DNA of 64,000 nt from Bacteroidales bacterium (GTDB taxonomy: Bacteria > Bacteroidota > Bacteroidia > Bacteroidales > Prolixibacteraceae): contig JAAYDJ010000039.1 in the NCBI GenBank assembly GCA_012729335.1, forward strand, positions 1 to 64,000, written 5' to 3'. The position numbers and the translations under genes are program-made. Shown piece by piece: positions 32,663 to 40,627 of the stretch. The stretch's first letter is position 1. Each line of letters starts with the position of its first letter. The notes below the pieces were generated by a model, which was not told where the DNA came from, did not search any database, and was given only the letters and a program-made list of their open reading frames with translations.

Positions 32663-33382
32663 TCAGTTTTCTTTTCCGCCGGAAGAGATGACATCCCCGC
32701 CCTGGCGCACACCAGGCCTGACCGGAAACAGAAAAATCAGGAAAAACACCACGGAAAAGGCCAACTCCCGCAATTCTCCCTCCTTGAGAAGATGATACTG
32801 CGAGATAAGGACCGAACTCAGCAACAATACAAGAACATGGTCCCAGGAAGGCAAGGGCACCCCGGTAAGGGTCACCAACCGGTGAAAAAAACCGCTTTTC
32901 TTCACCAATAACCTGAGAAAAACCAGGTAAAACACCAGTGCCACCGTCAGCAACTGTGAGAAAATCAACTTATTCACCTTGATGTTCCCAATCATCAGAT
33001 TATGCAGGTTGGTCTCTTTCTGCAGGTTTTTCTCCATGAAATATCCGGGCGTTTCTATGTTGAAAATGCGTTGTCCCCAACTGATTTCCTCCCCGGCAGC
33101 AAAAAAGAAAAGAAACGCCAGGACGCCCCAGGTAACCACGGCCCATCGCTGCCCCGACCGGCGCGACTGCAGGGCACGATATACCGCCACCCCGGAACCA
33201 CCCAGTAAAAACAGGGTCGTCAGATTCTCCACCAACCCGTCTTCCTTCAGATACTCCAGAAAGGCCTCCTGACCTTTGGGCGCTATAAAAAATCCAATGG
33301 TAATAAATACCGCAATCAATACGTACCCCGCCAGATGACTCCACAGCCTGGCCTTATCGTGGGTTTTCATTTTATTCTGCAT
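32663..33382 (-). CDS. Multi-pass membrane protein with EEISWGQRIF motif
   Basis: About 239 residues from the ATG at 33382 (or 33370), with roughly six hydrophobic helices: HLAGYVLIAVFITIGFF, LTTLFLLGGSGVAV, VVTWGVLAFLFFFAA, LIFSQLLTVALVFYLVFL, HVLVLLLSSVLI and LAFSVVFFLIFLF. The strongest feature is the motif AAGEEISWGQRIFNIETP after the third helix, which I associate with a widespread uncharacterised membrane family. The Glu pair at a membrane edge could be functional, but no activity is known to me. It converges with pgl; the stop codons are 26 bp apart. Confidence 0.75.
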   Translation of the reverse strand: MQNKMKTHDKARLWSHLAGYVLIAVFITIGFFIAPKGQEAFLEYLKEDGLVENLTTLFLLGGSGVAVYRALQSRRSGQRWAVVTWGVLAFLFFFAAGEEISWGQRIFNIETPGYFMEKNLQKETNLHNLMIGNIKVNKLIFSQLLTVALVFYLVFLRLLVKKSGFFHRLVTLTGVPLPSWDHVLVLLLSSVLISQYHLLKEGELRELAFSVVFFLIFLFPVRPGVRQGGDVISSGGKEN

Positions 33383-33635
33383 CAGGCAAAAATAGCAAAT
33401 TGAGAAAATACTCCAACTCCGGCGGAACATGACTTCCGGGGAAAGCTAATCTGTTCTCTTCCCCCAACGGGGATGACAACTCCCCTCAGAAATGGCGGGG
33501 AGGAAATTCACATCTGAAGTCACAACCGGTCTTACACAAACCCGCAAATTTCCGGCATGTACACCCCGGGCAGGCATACCTGAACAAAAGAGCGCTCTAT
33601 GACTCTTGATACGGCCGGAAAAGGCAACGCCCCGG

Positions 33636-33947
33636 TCAGAGCGATTTAAACCAATCCTGGAAGAGCTGGCCTACCCATGGCACGGGCTTCATCTCTCCCG
33701 AAATGGACCATATCAGGCTCATCAGCCAGAATACGAAAACGATGATCCCTCCGACAGCCCAGATGATCCACCCCAGTACCGGAATCGAATTGAGAATTCC
33801 CAGGGCAAAACTGGCCAGATACAGCCCCAGGGTCTGCCTGATATAGTAACTGGCCATCTCTTCCTTCTGGCCCATGTTGATCACCAGCGCAATGATCCAT
33901 CCGATGGGGGTAAGGTGCGCCACAATCGCTTTTGTCTTGGCATCCAT
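33636..33947 (-). CDS. DUF4870/Tic20-like small membrane protein
   Basis: About 103 residues from the ATG at 33947 (MDAKTKAIVAHLTPIGW). There are three helices: THLTP-type helix IGWIIALVIN, LGLYLASFALGILNSIPVLG and WIIWAVGGIIVFVFWLMSLI. The conserved SYYIRQTLGLYL between helices 1 and 2 matches the 'import component'/DUF4870 family, whose function is unknown. No operon partner is evident; the 253-bp stretch upstream toward 33383 on the other side holds no gene that I can support. Confidence 0.8.
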   Translation of the reverse strand: MDAKTKAIVAHLTPIGWIIALVINMGQKEEMASYYIRQTLGLYLASFALGILNSIPVLGWIIWAVGGIIVFVFWLMSLIWSISGEMKPVPWVGQLFQDWFKSL

Positions 33948-34018
33948 GAATGTAGAATTTAGTTTAATCAAAAATAAGGAAAAATACGCCTTCCCACGTC
34001 AATAACATAAAAAAAAAG

Positions 34019-34921
34019 CTATAGGAAAAAGAGCATGACGCCGGCCACGGTAATCACGGCGCCGGTGATTTCCTTCCAGTTGACGCGCTCCCTGAAAATG
34101 AGGACCGCCGGGGGGATGATCAGCACCGGAACAATGGCCATGATGGTGGCGGCGATGCCGGCGCGGGTATGCTGGACGGCCAGCAGGGAGAAGGAGACCC
34201 CCAGGAAGGGACCGAAAAGGGAGCCCAGGGAGATGAATCCCATAGCGGGTTTATTTTTTACGGCCCTGACCACCCGGGGCCATCTGCGCATGGCCAGAAT
34301 GATCAGCAGGAAACCGGCCATGCCGGTAATGACCCTGATTTGCGAGGAGGCAAAGGCATCGTAGCTCCCCATTCCCTTCTTGCTGAGCACCAGCCCCGCC
34401 GCCTGTCCCACGGCTCCCCCGAATGCCAGAAGAACCCCCTTCAGGGAGTAGGCCGTGGTGATCTTGCGCAGTGCCATGCCGCTCCCTTTCTCCCGCTTGA
34501 GAACCACCAGGGAAATCCCGGTCAGGGTCACGGCCATCCCCAGCCAGTTCATGGGCGAGAGGACCTCCCCAAGCATCAGCCAGCTGATCAGGGCCGTCAC
34601 CGGTGGCGACAACGACATGATCAGCATGGAAATTCGGGCCCCCACCACCACAAATGCCTGGAAAAGAAGCAAATCACCAATCACAAATCCCACCAGGCCC
34701 GACAGGGAAAGCCACAACCACCGTTCGGCACCTGCATCCACGGGCAAAAACATCCCCCGGGTGATCTTCAGATACACCGCATAAATGAAAAAAGCAATCA
34801 CCAGCCTGATCAGGTTGACCTGCAGAGACCCCACACGCTTACCGGCAGCCTCAAACGAAAGACTGGTCACCGTCCAGAAAAGGGCGGTCAGCAAGGCCGA
34901 AATTTCCCCCGTGTAACTCAA
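34019..34921 (-). CDS. DMT-superfamily (EamA) transporter
   Basis: 300 residues with ten predicted helices arranged as two five-helix EamA repeats; the second begins near residue 155 (LKGVLLAFGGAVGQAAGLVLSKKG). Typical segments are SALLTALFWTVTSLSFEAAG, SPPVTALISWLMLGEVLSPMNWLGMAVTLTGI and IPPAVLIFRERVNWKEITGAVITVAGVMLFFL. It is an inner-membrane metabolite or drug transporter with unknown substrate. The start overlaps the stop of the DUF2721 gene by 4 nt (ATGA), so the two are translationally coupled. Confidence 0.92.
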   Translation of the reverse strand: MSYTGEISALLTALFWTVTSLSFEAAGKRVGSLQVNLIRLVIAFFIYAVYLKITRGMFLPVDAGAERWLWLSLSGLVGFVIGDLLLFQAFVVVGARISMLIMSLSPPVTALISWLMLGEVLSPMNWLGMAVTLTGISLVVLKREKGSGMALRKITTAYSLKGVLLAFGGAVGQAAGLVLSKKGMGSYDAFASSQIRVITGMAGFLLIILAMRRWPRVVRAVKNKPAMGFISLGSLFGPFLGVSFSLLAVQHTRAGIAATIMAIVPVLIIPPAVLIFRERVNWKEITGAVITVAGVMLFFL

Positions 34922-35316
34922 AGCACCTCCTCCATGTCACTCAGGTGCAGATCAAGAGCCCTGACCGAAATCTGGATTTCACGCACCGACAAGGCCAGGG
35001 AGGCTATCAGCAACAGCAAAGCCACCCCGAAAATCACCTCCGCCCAGGTCTGGTAATCCACATAGATCAGAAACATGCAAAGGACACAGAGCAGAAGGCT
35101 GGAGATGCCCAGAATCTGCATCGACCGGGTGAGATTAAGCCGTTTGCGCAGGTTGTTGATCTGCCCGAGCAGAAGGCTGTTGCGATCGCTCTTGAACTGG
35201 GCATGAAGGCTCCTGACCACCGAGGCATAAGCCAGAAACCGGTTGGTATAGGCCAGCAGAATCAGCGATATCGCCGAGAAGAGAAGCGCAGGGGTGGTTA
35301 GGGTCAGTTCTTCCAT
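34918..35316 (-). CDS. DUF2721 family membrane protein
   Basis: 132 residues with an N-terminal helix (LLFSAISLILLAYTNRF), an amphipathic charged middle (LHAQFKSDRNSLLLGQINNLRKRLNL) and two further helices (ILGISSLLLCVLCMFLIYV and VIFGVALLLLIASLAL). This is the DUF2721 layout; function unknown. It is the first gene of a two-gene unit with the EamA transporter and lies just downstream of a terminator that isolates it from the TlpA-like gene. Confidence 0.85.
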   Translation of the reverse strand: MEELTLTTPALLFSAISLILLAYTNRFLAYASVVRSLHAQFKSDRNSLLLGQINNLRKRLNLTRSMQILGISSLLLCVLCMFLIYVDYQTWAEVIFGVALLLLIASLALSVREIQISVRALDLHLSDMEEVL

Positions 35317-35350
35317 GGTCTACGATCTGTTTAAGATTAAAACGTGCCAC

Positions 35351-35388
35351 AAAAAAAGGCTGCCCGGCAAAACGGACAGCCTTTTTTG
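35351..35388 (-). terminator. Rho-independent terminator of the TlpA-like gene
   Basis: AAAAAAGGCTG pairs with CAGCCTTTTTT around a GC-containing loop region, with long A and T runs on both sides. It lies 12 bp beyond the TlpA-like stop codon and could work in both directions. Confidence 0.85.
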
Positions 35389-35399
35389 TACGCCCCCCA

Positions 35400-36494
35400 T
35401 CAGGGCAGCAATTCGGCTACCTTGTCACGAAGGGCCTGCTCCCGCAGGTTGCGGGCAATGATGGTTCCGTTCCGGTCAACCAGAAAATTGGCCGGAATCG
35501 CATTTACACCGTAAAGAGATGCCGCTTCATTCTGCCAGTATTTCAGGTCGGAAACATGCGGCCAGTCCAGCTTATCGTCTTCGATGGCCTTTAGCCAGCG
35601 CTCACGGTCCTGGTCCAGCGAAACACCAAAAACCCCGAAACCCTTGGACTTGTAATCGTTGTAGACCGCCACCACGTTGGGATTCTCCTGCCGGCAGGGT
35701 CCGCACCAGGCCGCCCAGAAATCAATCAGGGTATACGCGTTCTTCGCATACACCTCCGACAACTTCACGGGATTCCCCTCAGGGTCATTCTGGGTAAAAT
35801 CGGGAGCCGTCTGACCAACAGCCACCCTCTTGAGCTTGGCAATCCGCTCCTTCATGTCCACCACTGCCGGAACCACCGACAACTTGGGATCCAATCCGTT
35901 CACCAGGGAGTCCAGAGCCTCTACCTCCATGCTCTGCTGCACCTGCGTCAGGAAAAGAGGCGTCACCCACGACGACTTGTTGTTCTTCACAAAACCAACC
36001 AGCTTCTGCTCCTGGCCGTCAAAAATGGCTTTCACCTCTTCCATCAACCGGGAAGCATTCACGGTGTCGCCCGACTGCAAGGCCTGCTGGTACTCCTGGT
36101 ATTTGGCCATACCAGCCTTGTTGTCCTGGTCCAGCTCCTCCCTGATCACCTGGTACTCGTCATTCACAGGCGAACCACTCACCTTGATGAACCGCAGCGA
36201 ATCCACACTCCCGGTGACTTTCATCACCACATTCTCCACAAAAAGTATCCCCTTCTGGTTGGATCCTTCCACCGAAAGATAATACATGTCAGGAAATTCC
36301 ACCTTTCCCTTCAAAACAGCTACCCCATCAACCACCTCCGCAGTGTCGACCGGTACAAAATTGCCATCCCTGCGCTGCTCCAGAAATACCTTCCCGCTGG
36401 CTCCGTTCAAAGCCACTTCCACCTGATACCCTTCAGGTTTCGTACATCCGAATAACACCCCCAGTAAGGCTGCGAATAACATTAATTTCTTCAT
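35400..36494 (-). CDS. TlpA-like thiol-disulfide lipoprotein with DUF4369 domain
   Basis: About 364 residues from the ATG at 36494, starting a lipoprotein signal (MKKLMLFAALLGVLFGC). The N-terminal DUF4369-type domain (about 20-130, VEVALNGASGKVFLEQRRDGN) is followed by a helical linker (about 130-215). A TlpA/AhpC-TSA thioredoxin-like domain (about 225-364) has TAPDFTQNDPEGNPV and the active site DFWAAWCGPCRQENP. It reduces disulfides in the cell envelope, probably fed by a DsbD-type transporter such as the one at 21783-23705. A perfect TACTTTTG promoter lies 36 bp upstream. Confidence 0.93.
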   Translation of the reverse strand: MKKLMLFAALLGVLFGCTKPEGYQVEVALNGASGKVFLEQRRDGNFVPVDTAEVVDGVAVLKGKVEFPDMYYLSVEGSNQKGILFVENVVMKVTGSVDSLRFIKVSGSPVNDEYQVIREELDQDNKAGMAKYQEYQQALQSGDTVNASRLMEEVKAIFDGQEQKLVGFVKNNKSSWVTPLFLTQVQQSMEVEALDSLVNGLDPKLSVVPAVVDMKERIAKLKRVAVGQTAPDFTQNDPEGNPVKLSEVYAKNAYTLIDFWAAWCGPCRQENPNVVAVYNDYKSKGFGVFGVSLDQDRERWLKAIEDDKLDWPHVSDLKYWQNEAASLYGVNAIPANFLVDRNGTIIARNLREQALRDKVAELLP

Positions 36495-36529
36495 GCTTAG
36501 TGTTCTGTTTATGAATATGAATAAGAACA

Positions 36530-36537
36530 CAAAAGTA
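36530..36537 (-). promoter_or_regulatory. -7 element TACTTTTG for the TlpA-like gene
   Basis: A full TAnnTTTG match on the minus strand, 35 bp before the ATG at 36494. It supports that start over the more upstream frame opening at 36593, which would lie above the promoter. Confidence 0.6.
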
Positions 36538-36642
36538 TAAAAAAAAAATTCTCCCTGCGGAATGTGAAATTTTTCCTTATTGTATAATGACAATAACTAA
36601 AACTGACTACCTTTAACATGACTAAATTCAACAAAACTGTCC

Positions 36643-37389
36643 ATGCTCTTACGAAACATTTCTGTCGACTGTGTGATCTTTGGTTTTGACGGTGAAAAAC
36701 TAAATGTTCTGCTGTGGCAGGCCGATCCGAGACTCCTGATGCAAACCCTCAGGGAAAATGAAGACTACGAACAGGTACGGGTATTATATGAGACCCATCC
36801 CAGTCTGCAAACCGAGTCCACCTGGGGATTGATTGGTGCGCATGCCCCCGATGAGTCGGATCTGGACGCCTTCGCCCAGGAGATCACCACCGGCAGCACC
36901 GGACTCACCAACGTCTATCTGAAGCAGTTCCGCACGTTCGGCAACAGCAGGAGGGTGCCCTATTACAGGGTCATCACTGTAGGATACTATGCCCTGATAA
37001 ATCCCAGGTACCATAACATCCAGAAATCCTCACTGACGCGTAAGATGCAATGGTTTCACATCAACAGGCTCCCTTCCCTCTGTTTCGACCATGAGGAGAT
37101 TATCAGGGCAGCCCTGGACCATCTGCGCGAGAATGTCCAGTACCACCCCGTCGGATTTCATCTCCTGCCTGAAAAGTTCACCCTGACCGAGCTTCAGACC
37201 ATGTACGAAGTGATTCTCGGGGAGAAATTGGATATCCGCAACTTCAGGAAGAAAATCCAGAAAATGGATTTCCTCCTGGAAACTGGAGAAAAACAGGAGA
37301 ATGTACCCCACCGCGCGGCCCGTCTTTACCGTTTCGACCGCGAAAACTACGACCGGCTGCTGACCGAGGGACTTACCTTCAGAATTTGA
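36643..37389 (+). CDS. NrtR-like Nudix-fold transcriptional regulator with degenerate Nudix box
   Basis: 248 residues. The N-terminal Nudix fold (1-150) begins VDCVIFGFDGEKLNVLLW, and the C-terminal winged helix (about 165-248) has LPEKFTLTELQTMYEVILGEKLDIRNFRKKIQKM. This matches the NrtR/AraR group in which a Nudix domain senses a sugar or ADP-ribose ligand. The Nudix box GAHAPDESDLDAFAQEITTG lacks the metal-binding REUxEE glutamates (it reads QEITTG), so hydrolysis is unlikely and a regulatory role is favoured. The regulated genes are not obvious here. The gene lies 51 bp before an ECF sigma gene. Confidence 0.85.
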   Translation: MLLRNISVDCVIFGFDGEKLNVLLWQADPRLLMQTLRENEDYEQVRVLYETHPSLQTESTWGLIGAHAPDESDLDAFAQEITTGSTGLTNVYLKQFRTFGNSRRVPYYRVITVGYYALINPRYHNIQKSSLTRKMQWFHINRLPSLCFDHEEIIRAALDHLRENVQYHPVGFHLLPEKFTLTELQTMYEVILGEKLDIRNFRKKIQKMDFLLETGEKQENVPHRAARLYRFDRENYDRLLTEGLTFRI

Positions 37390-37439
37390 ACCGGTATTAA
37401 ACCTTTAAGCCCTCTTTCTGTCTTAGTCTGAAACAGCGT

Positions 37440-37988
37440 ATGCAGAATTCCGACCAGGAATTAACGGTCAGGCTCCGTTCTGAAAAGGAACGCCACGCTG
37501 CCTTTCAGGAACTGGTGACCCGGTATCAGGAGAGGCTCTACTGGCATATCCGCAAAATCGTCCTGCACCATGACGATGCCGATGACGTCCTGCAGAACAC
37601 CTTTCTGAAAGTTTGGAAAAACCTGGGCCAGTTCAGGGAGGAGTCCTCCCTGTTCACCTGGCTTTACCGTATCGCCACCAACGAGTCCATTACTTTTATC
37701 AACGCCCGCAAGCGCCACACCCTGGTCTCCATGGACGACATGAGCGATACCCTGAAGAACAGGCTCGAAGCCGACGACTATTATGAGGGAACCGCCATAC
37801 AGAAAAAACTTCAGCAGGCCATCCTCACCCTCCCCGAAAAGCAACGCCTGGTCTTCAACATGCGCTATTTCGATGAAGTGCCTTACCAGCAGATGTCTGA
37901 AATCCTCGACACCTCCGTGGGGGCGCTTAAAGCTTCCTACCACCACGCCGCCAGAAAGGTGGAAGATTTTCTGACCGGTACCGATTAA
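37440..37988 (+). CDS. ECF-type RNA polymerase sigma-70 factor
   Basis: 182 residues. Region 2 is at about 25-95 (LVTRYQERLYWHIRKIVLHHDDADDVLQNTFLKVWKN, then WLYRIATNESITFINARKR). Region 4 is at about 120-180 (LPEKQRLVFNMRYFDEVPYQQMSEILDTSVGALKASYHHAARKVEDFL). It heads a plus-strand set of three: sigma factor, a single-pass membrane protein, and a secreted Spy-like protein, which resembles an envelope-stress unit. It is unrelated in close sequence to the sigma factor at 1742-2284. Confidence 0.93.
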   Translation: MQNSDQELTVRLRSEKERHAAFQELVTRYQERLYWHIRKIVLHHDDADDVLQNTFLKVWKNLGQFREESSLFTWLYRIATNESITFINARKRHTLVSMDDMSDTLKNRLEADDYYEGTAIQKKLQQAILTLPEKQRLVFNMRYFDEVPYQQMSEILDTSVGALKASYHHAARKVEDFLTGTD

Positions 37989-38024
37989 TCACTGAAATTA
38001 AACTTTTTCGATCCCAAAAAGTCA

Positions 38025-38522
38025 ATGGATAGTATGAAGAACATGGAATTCACAGATGACCATTCCGGAAGCAGGGAAACCAGGGAGATCCCCGGAGCCC
38101 CCAGGGAGCTTCCCTTCAGGGTTCCGCGTCACTATTTTGACGACTTCCCGGCCAGGATGCAGGCCGCCCTGGAACGGGAGACTGCAACTGAACCCGCCAA
38201 AAAATTGCGGCTGGCCGACTATCTTAAACCGGTCATCGGACTGGCCGCCGCATTCGCAGCCGTCTTCCTGATCGTATACTGGCCCACCAGGCTCATCACC
38301 AAGGATCAGCCCCTGGCTACCCACAACACCCATACCGATGAGGAAAAAATCATCAACCTGGTCGAACATGTCGACGACCATACCTTCCTCAATCTGCTCG
38401 AAGGCAACGCCAAAAACGAATCCCCCGACGACGAACTCCTGGAAACCTACCTGGCCGCCAATTACAGCGACCTGGAAATCTTCATGGAAATCAACGAAAA
38501 ACAACAAAAGCAACCCAAATGA
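38025..38522 (+). CDS. Single-pass membrane protein, probable anti-sigma partner
   Basis: 165 residues. A short cytoplasmic part carries the segment ELPFRVPRHYFDDFPARM, a pattern seen in proteins encoded behind ECF sigma factors in Bacteroidetes. One transmembrane helix (VIGLAAAFAAVFLIVYW, about 73-90) and an acidic extracytoplasmic tail follow. The start could be ATG 38025 or a downstream ATG at 38034 or 38043. The gene follows the sigma factor by 36 bp and overlaps the next gene by 4 nt (ATGA). An anti-sigma role is inferred from position and topology. Confidence 0.75.
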   Translation: MDSMKNMEFTDDHSGSRETREIPGAPRELPFRVPRHYFDDFPARMQAALERETATEPAKKLRLADYLKPVIGLAAAFAAVFLIVYWPTRLITKDQPLATHNTHTDEEKIINLVEHVDDHTFLNLLEGNAKNESPDDELLETYLAANYSDLEIFMEINEKQQKQPK

Positions 38523-38965
38523 ACAAGGTAGTTACCACCCTTCTGACCCTGTTTCTCCTTCTCTCCATGGCCAGCACCGCCCAGAAAGAGGGAGGACCCG
38601 ACTTTGAGAAGTTCAAAAGCCAGAAGATCGCCTTCCTGACCGAAAAAATGAACCTTACTCCCAGGGAAGCCCAGGAGTTCTGGCCGGTTTACAACCAGTT
38701 CGAAAAAGAAAGAATGGAACTCCAGTTCAAACGCAGGGAACTGGAAATGAAAACCAGGGATGAAAACGCCACCCTCTCCGACCAGGAGGTCATCAGCATC
38801 ACCAGGGAGATTGCCGCTTCCTTCAGGAAAGAGGCCGAAAACGCCGGCCAATACAATGAGAAATTCCTGAAGATTCTTCCGCCCCAGAAGGTGCTCCTGT
38901 TATACCGTGCTGAGAACCAGTTCAGGGTACACATGTTCGACCAGTACCGCCGTAGAAGGGAATAA
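38519..38965 (+). CDS. Secreted Spy/CpxP-like helical protein
   Basis: 148 residues with a signal peptide (VTTLLTLFLLLSMASTAQ). The mature part is almost all charged helix, with an LTxxQ-like motif LTPREAQEFWPVYNQF and long heptad-like stretches rich in Glu, Arg and Lys. Spy and CpxP are periplasmic chaperones or stress sensors of this type. Translational coupling (ATGA overlap) to the anti-sigma-like gene and the sigma factor in the same operon fits an envelope-stress module, but the chaperone activity is inferred. Confidence 0.8.
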   Translation: MNKVVTTLLTLFLLLSMASTAQKEGGPDFEKFKSQKIAFLTEKMNLTPREAQEFWPVYNQFEKERMELQFKRRELEMKTRDENATLSDQEVISITREIAASFRKEAENAGQYNEKFLKILPPQKVLLLYRAENQFRVHMFDQYRRRRE

Positions 38966-39112
38966 TAAAGGCTCCTTCGGGGCTGTGGCCGGTGTGGCCA
39001 TGACCGGTACTGCTCCTGTCTGATCACCCCCGCGAACGATACGCACACACCTGCAGGCCCCGGTTTAAACGCTGAGAATTAAACGCGCCGGAAATCCATT
39101 ACCAGGCCAGAT

Positions 39113-40615
39113 TCAGATCACGAACCGGCCGTTTTCCAGAAAGGCAATGGTTTCATTGATCCCCTCATACATCAGGGTATCCTCCTTCACAAAGGCCACG
39201 CGGGTCCTGTATTGGGCCATGAAGTCCTCCAATACGGGCGATGTATGCAGGGGCCGGCGGAATTCCGCGGCCTGGGCCGCATTGTAGAGCTCAATGGCCA
39301 GAATCTTCAGCACATTTCCTGCTACCTTCAGCGCCTTGGTGGCGGCATTGGCCCCCATGCTCACATGGTCCTCCTGCTCGTTCGAAGAGGGAATGGAATC
39401 GACCGATGCCGGCGTACACAGCTGTTTGTTCTGGCTCACGATGGAGGCCGCCGCATACTGCGGTATCATAAATCCCGAATTCAGCCCCGGATTGGCCACC
39501 AGAAATTCGGGCAACCCCCGCTCCCCGGAAATCAACCGGTAGGTGCGTCGCTCCGAAATACTGCCCAGCTCCGACAGGGCAATAGCCAGAAAATCAAGGC
39601 TCAGGGCCAGCGGCTCCCCATGAAAATTCCCCCCCGACACGATCTTGTCCTCATCGGGAAAAACCGTGGGATTGTCGGTCACCGAGTTGATTTCCACCTC
39701 GACCACCCCAGAAACATACCTGACGGCATCTTTGACAGCGCCGTGTACCTGGGGGATGCACCTGAAAGAGTAAGGATCCTGAATATGTTTCTTGGGGCGG
39801 GCCATGATCTCACTGCCCGTAAGCAAATACCTGAAATTGGAGGCGGTCTGGGCCTGCCCGGGATGCGGCCTGATCAGCTGTATATTCTCCAGAAAAGGCT
39901 CGATCAGCCCGTCAAAGGCATCGAGCGACAGGGCCCCGATGATGTCAGAGAGTTTGATCAGCCGGAAGGCCTTCAACAGGGTATAAACGGCGTGGGCGCT
40001 CATGAACTGGGTGCCATTGAGCAAGGCCAGCCCTTCCTTGGCCTCCAGCTGGAGCGGTTCCCATTCCAGTTCCGCCAGCACTTCACAGGCATGCCGCTTC
40101 ACCCCCTGGTAGTATACCTCGCCACGCCCCAGCAACGGCAAAAAGAGCATGGCCAACGGCGCCAGGTCTCCGCTGGCTCCCAGCGATCCCTGCTCGCATA
40201 CCACCGGAATGATGCCGTGGTTGAACAGATCAAGAATCATCTGCACCGTGCGCAACTGTACGGCCGAATTCCCACGGGCCAGGGCATGCGCTTTCAACAA
40301 CAGCATCAACCGTACCACCTCATGGGGAACCTCCGGCCCTACATTGCAGGCATGCGACAACACCAGGTTCTCCTGCAGCTTACTCAGGTCACTCTTCGAC
40401 ACCGTGATGTCACACAACGCCCCGAAACCCGTCGTTATCCCGTAGAGAGGCCCATCCGCCTCCCTGATCTTCCGGTCAAGATAGGCCTTGCTCTTCTTTA
40501 TCAGCGCTACGGATTCGGCTGACAACTCCAGCCGGCTGTTCCGCGAAAATATCTCTTCGATCACCTCAAAAGTGAGGGGAGCAGGAGAAATCTGATGTAC
40601 CATTTGCTTCATCAC
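39113..40615 (-). CDS. hutH: Histidine ammonia-lyase
   Basis: 500 residues. The enzyme removes ammonia from histidine to give urocanate, the first step of histidine breakdown. The MIO cofactor forms from Ala-Ser-Gly in GSLGASGDLAPLAML (about residues 143-157). Other conserved parts are YGITTGFGAL, LLNGTQFMSAH, QDPYSFRCIPQVHGAVKD, NSVTDNPTVF and QEDHVSMGANAATKAL. No hutU, hutI or hutG gene is near. It starts only 12 bp after the hisS stop on the same strand, so it is probably transcribed from the hisS promoter. Start choice among the Met residues at 1, 2 and 5 is uncertain. Confidence 0.95.
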   Translation of the reverse strand: MMKQMVHQISPAPLTFEVIEEIFSRNSRLELSAESVALIKKSKAYLDRKIREADGPLYGITTGFGALCDITVSKSDLSKLQENLVLSHACNVGPEVPHEVVRLMLLLKAHALARGNSAVQLRTVQMILDLFNHGIIPVVCEQGSLGASGDLAPLAMLFLPLLGRGEVYYQGVKRHACEVLAELEWEPLQLEAKEGLALLNGTQFMSAHAVYTLLKAFRLIKLSDIIGALSLDAFDGLIEPFLENIQLIRPHPGQAQTASNFRYLLTGSEIMARPKKHIQDPYSFRCIPQVHGAVKDAVRYVSGVVEVEINSVTDNPTVFPDEDKIVSGGNFHGEPLALSLDFLAIALSELGSISERRTYRLISGERGLPEFLVANPGLNSGFMIPQYAAASIVSQNKQLCTPASVDSIPSSNEQEDHVSMGANAATKALKVAGNVLKILAIELYNAAQAAEFRRPLHTSPVLEDFMAQYRTRVAFVKEDTLMYEGINETIAFLENGRFVI

Positions 40616-40627
40616 ACCGCTTTTGGG

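Noticed and set aside
33383-33635. Possible gene or RNA in the 253-bp gap
   Set aside because: No frame with protein-like composition, no strong hairpin and no promoter element were found.
39212-40522. 436-codon open frame antisense to hutH
   Set aside because: The minus strand encodes complete histidine ammonia-lyase with all motifs.
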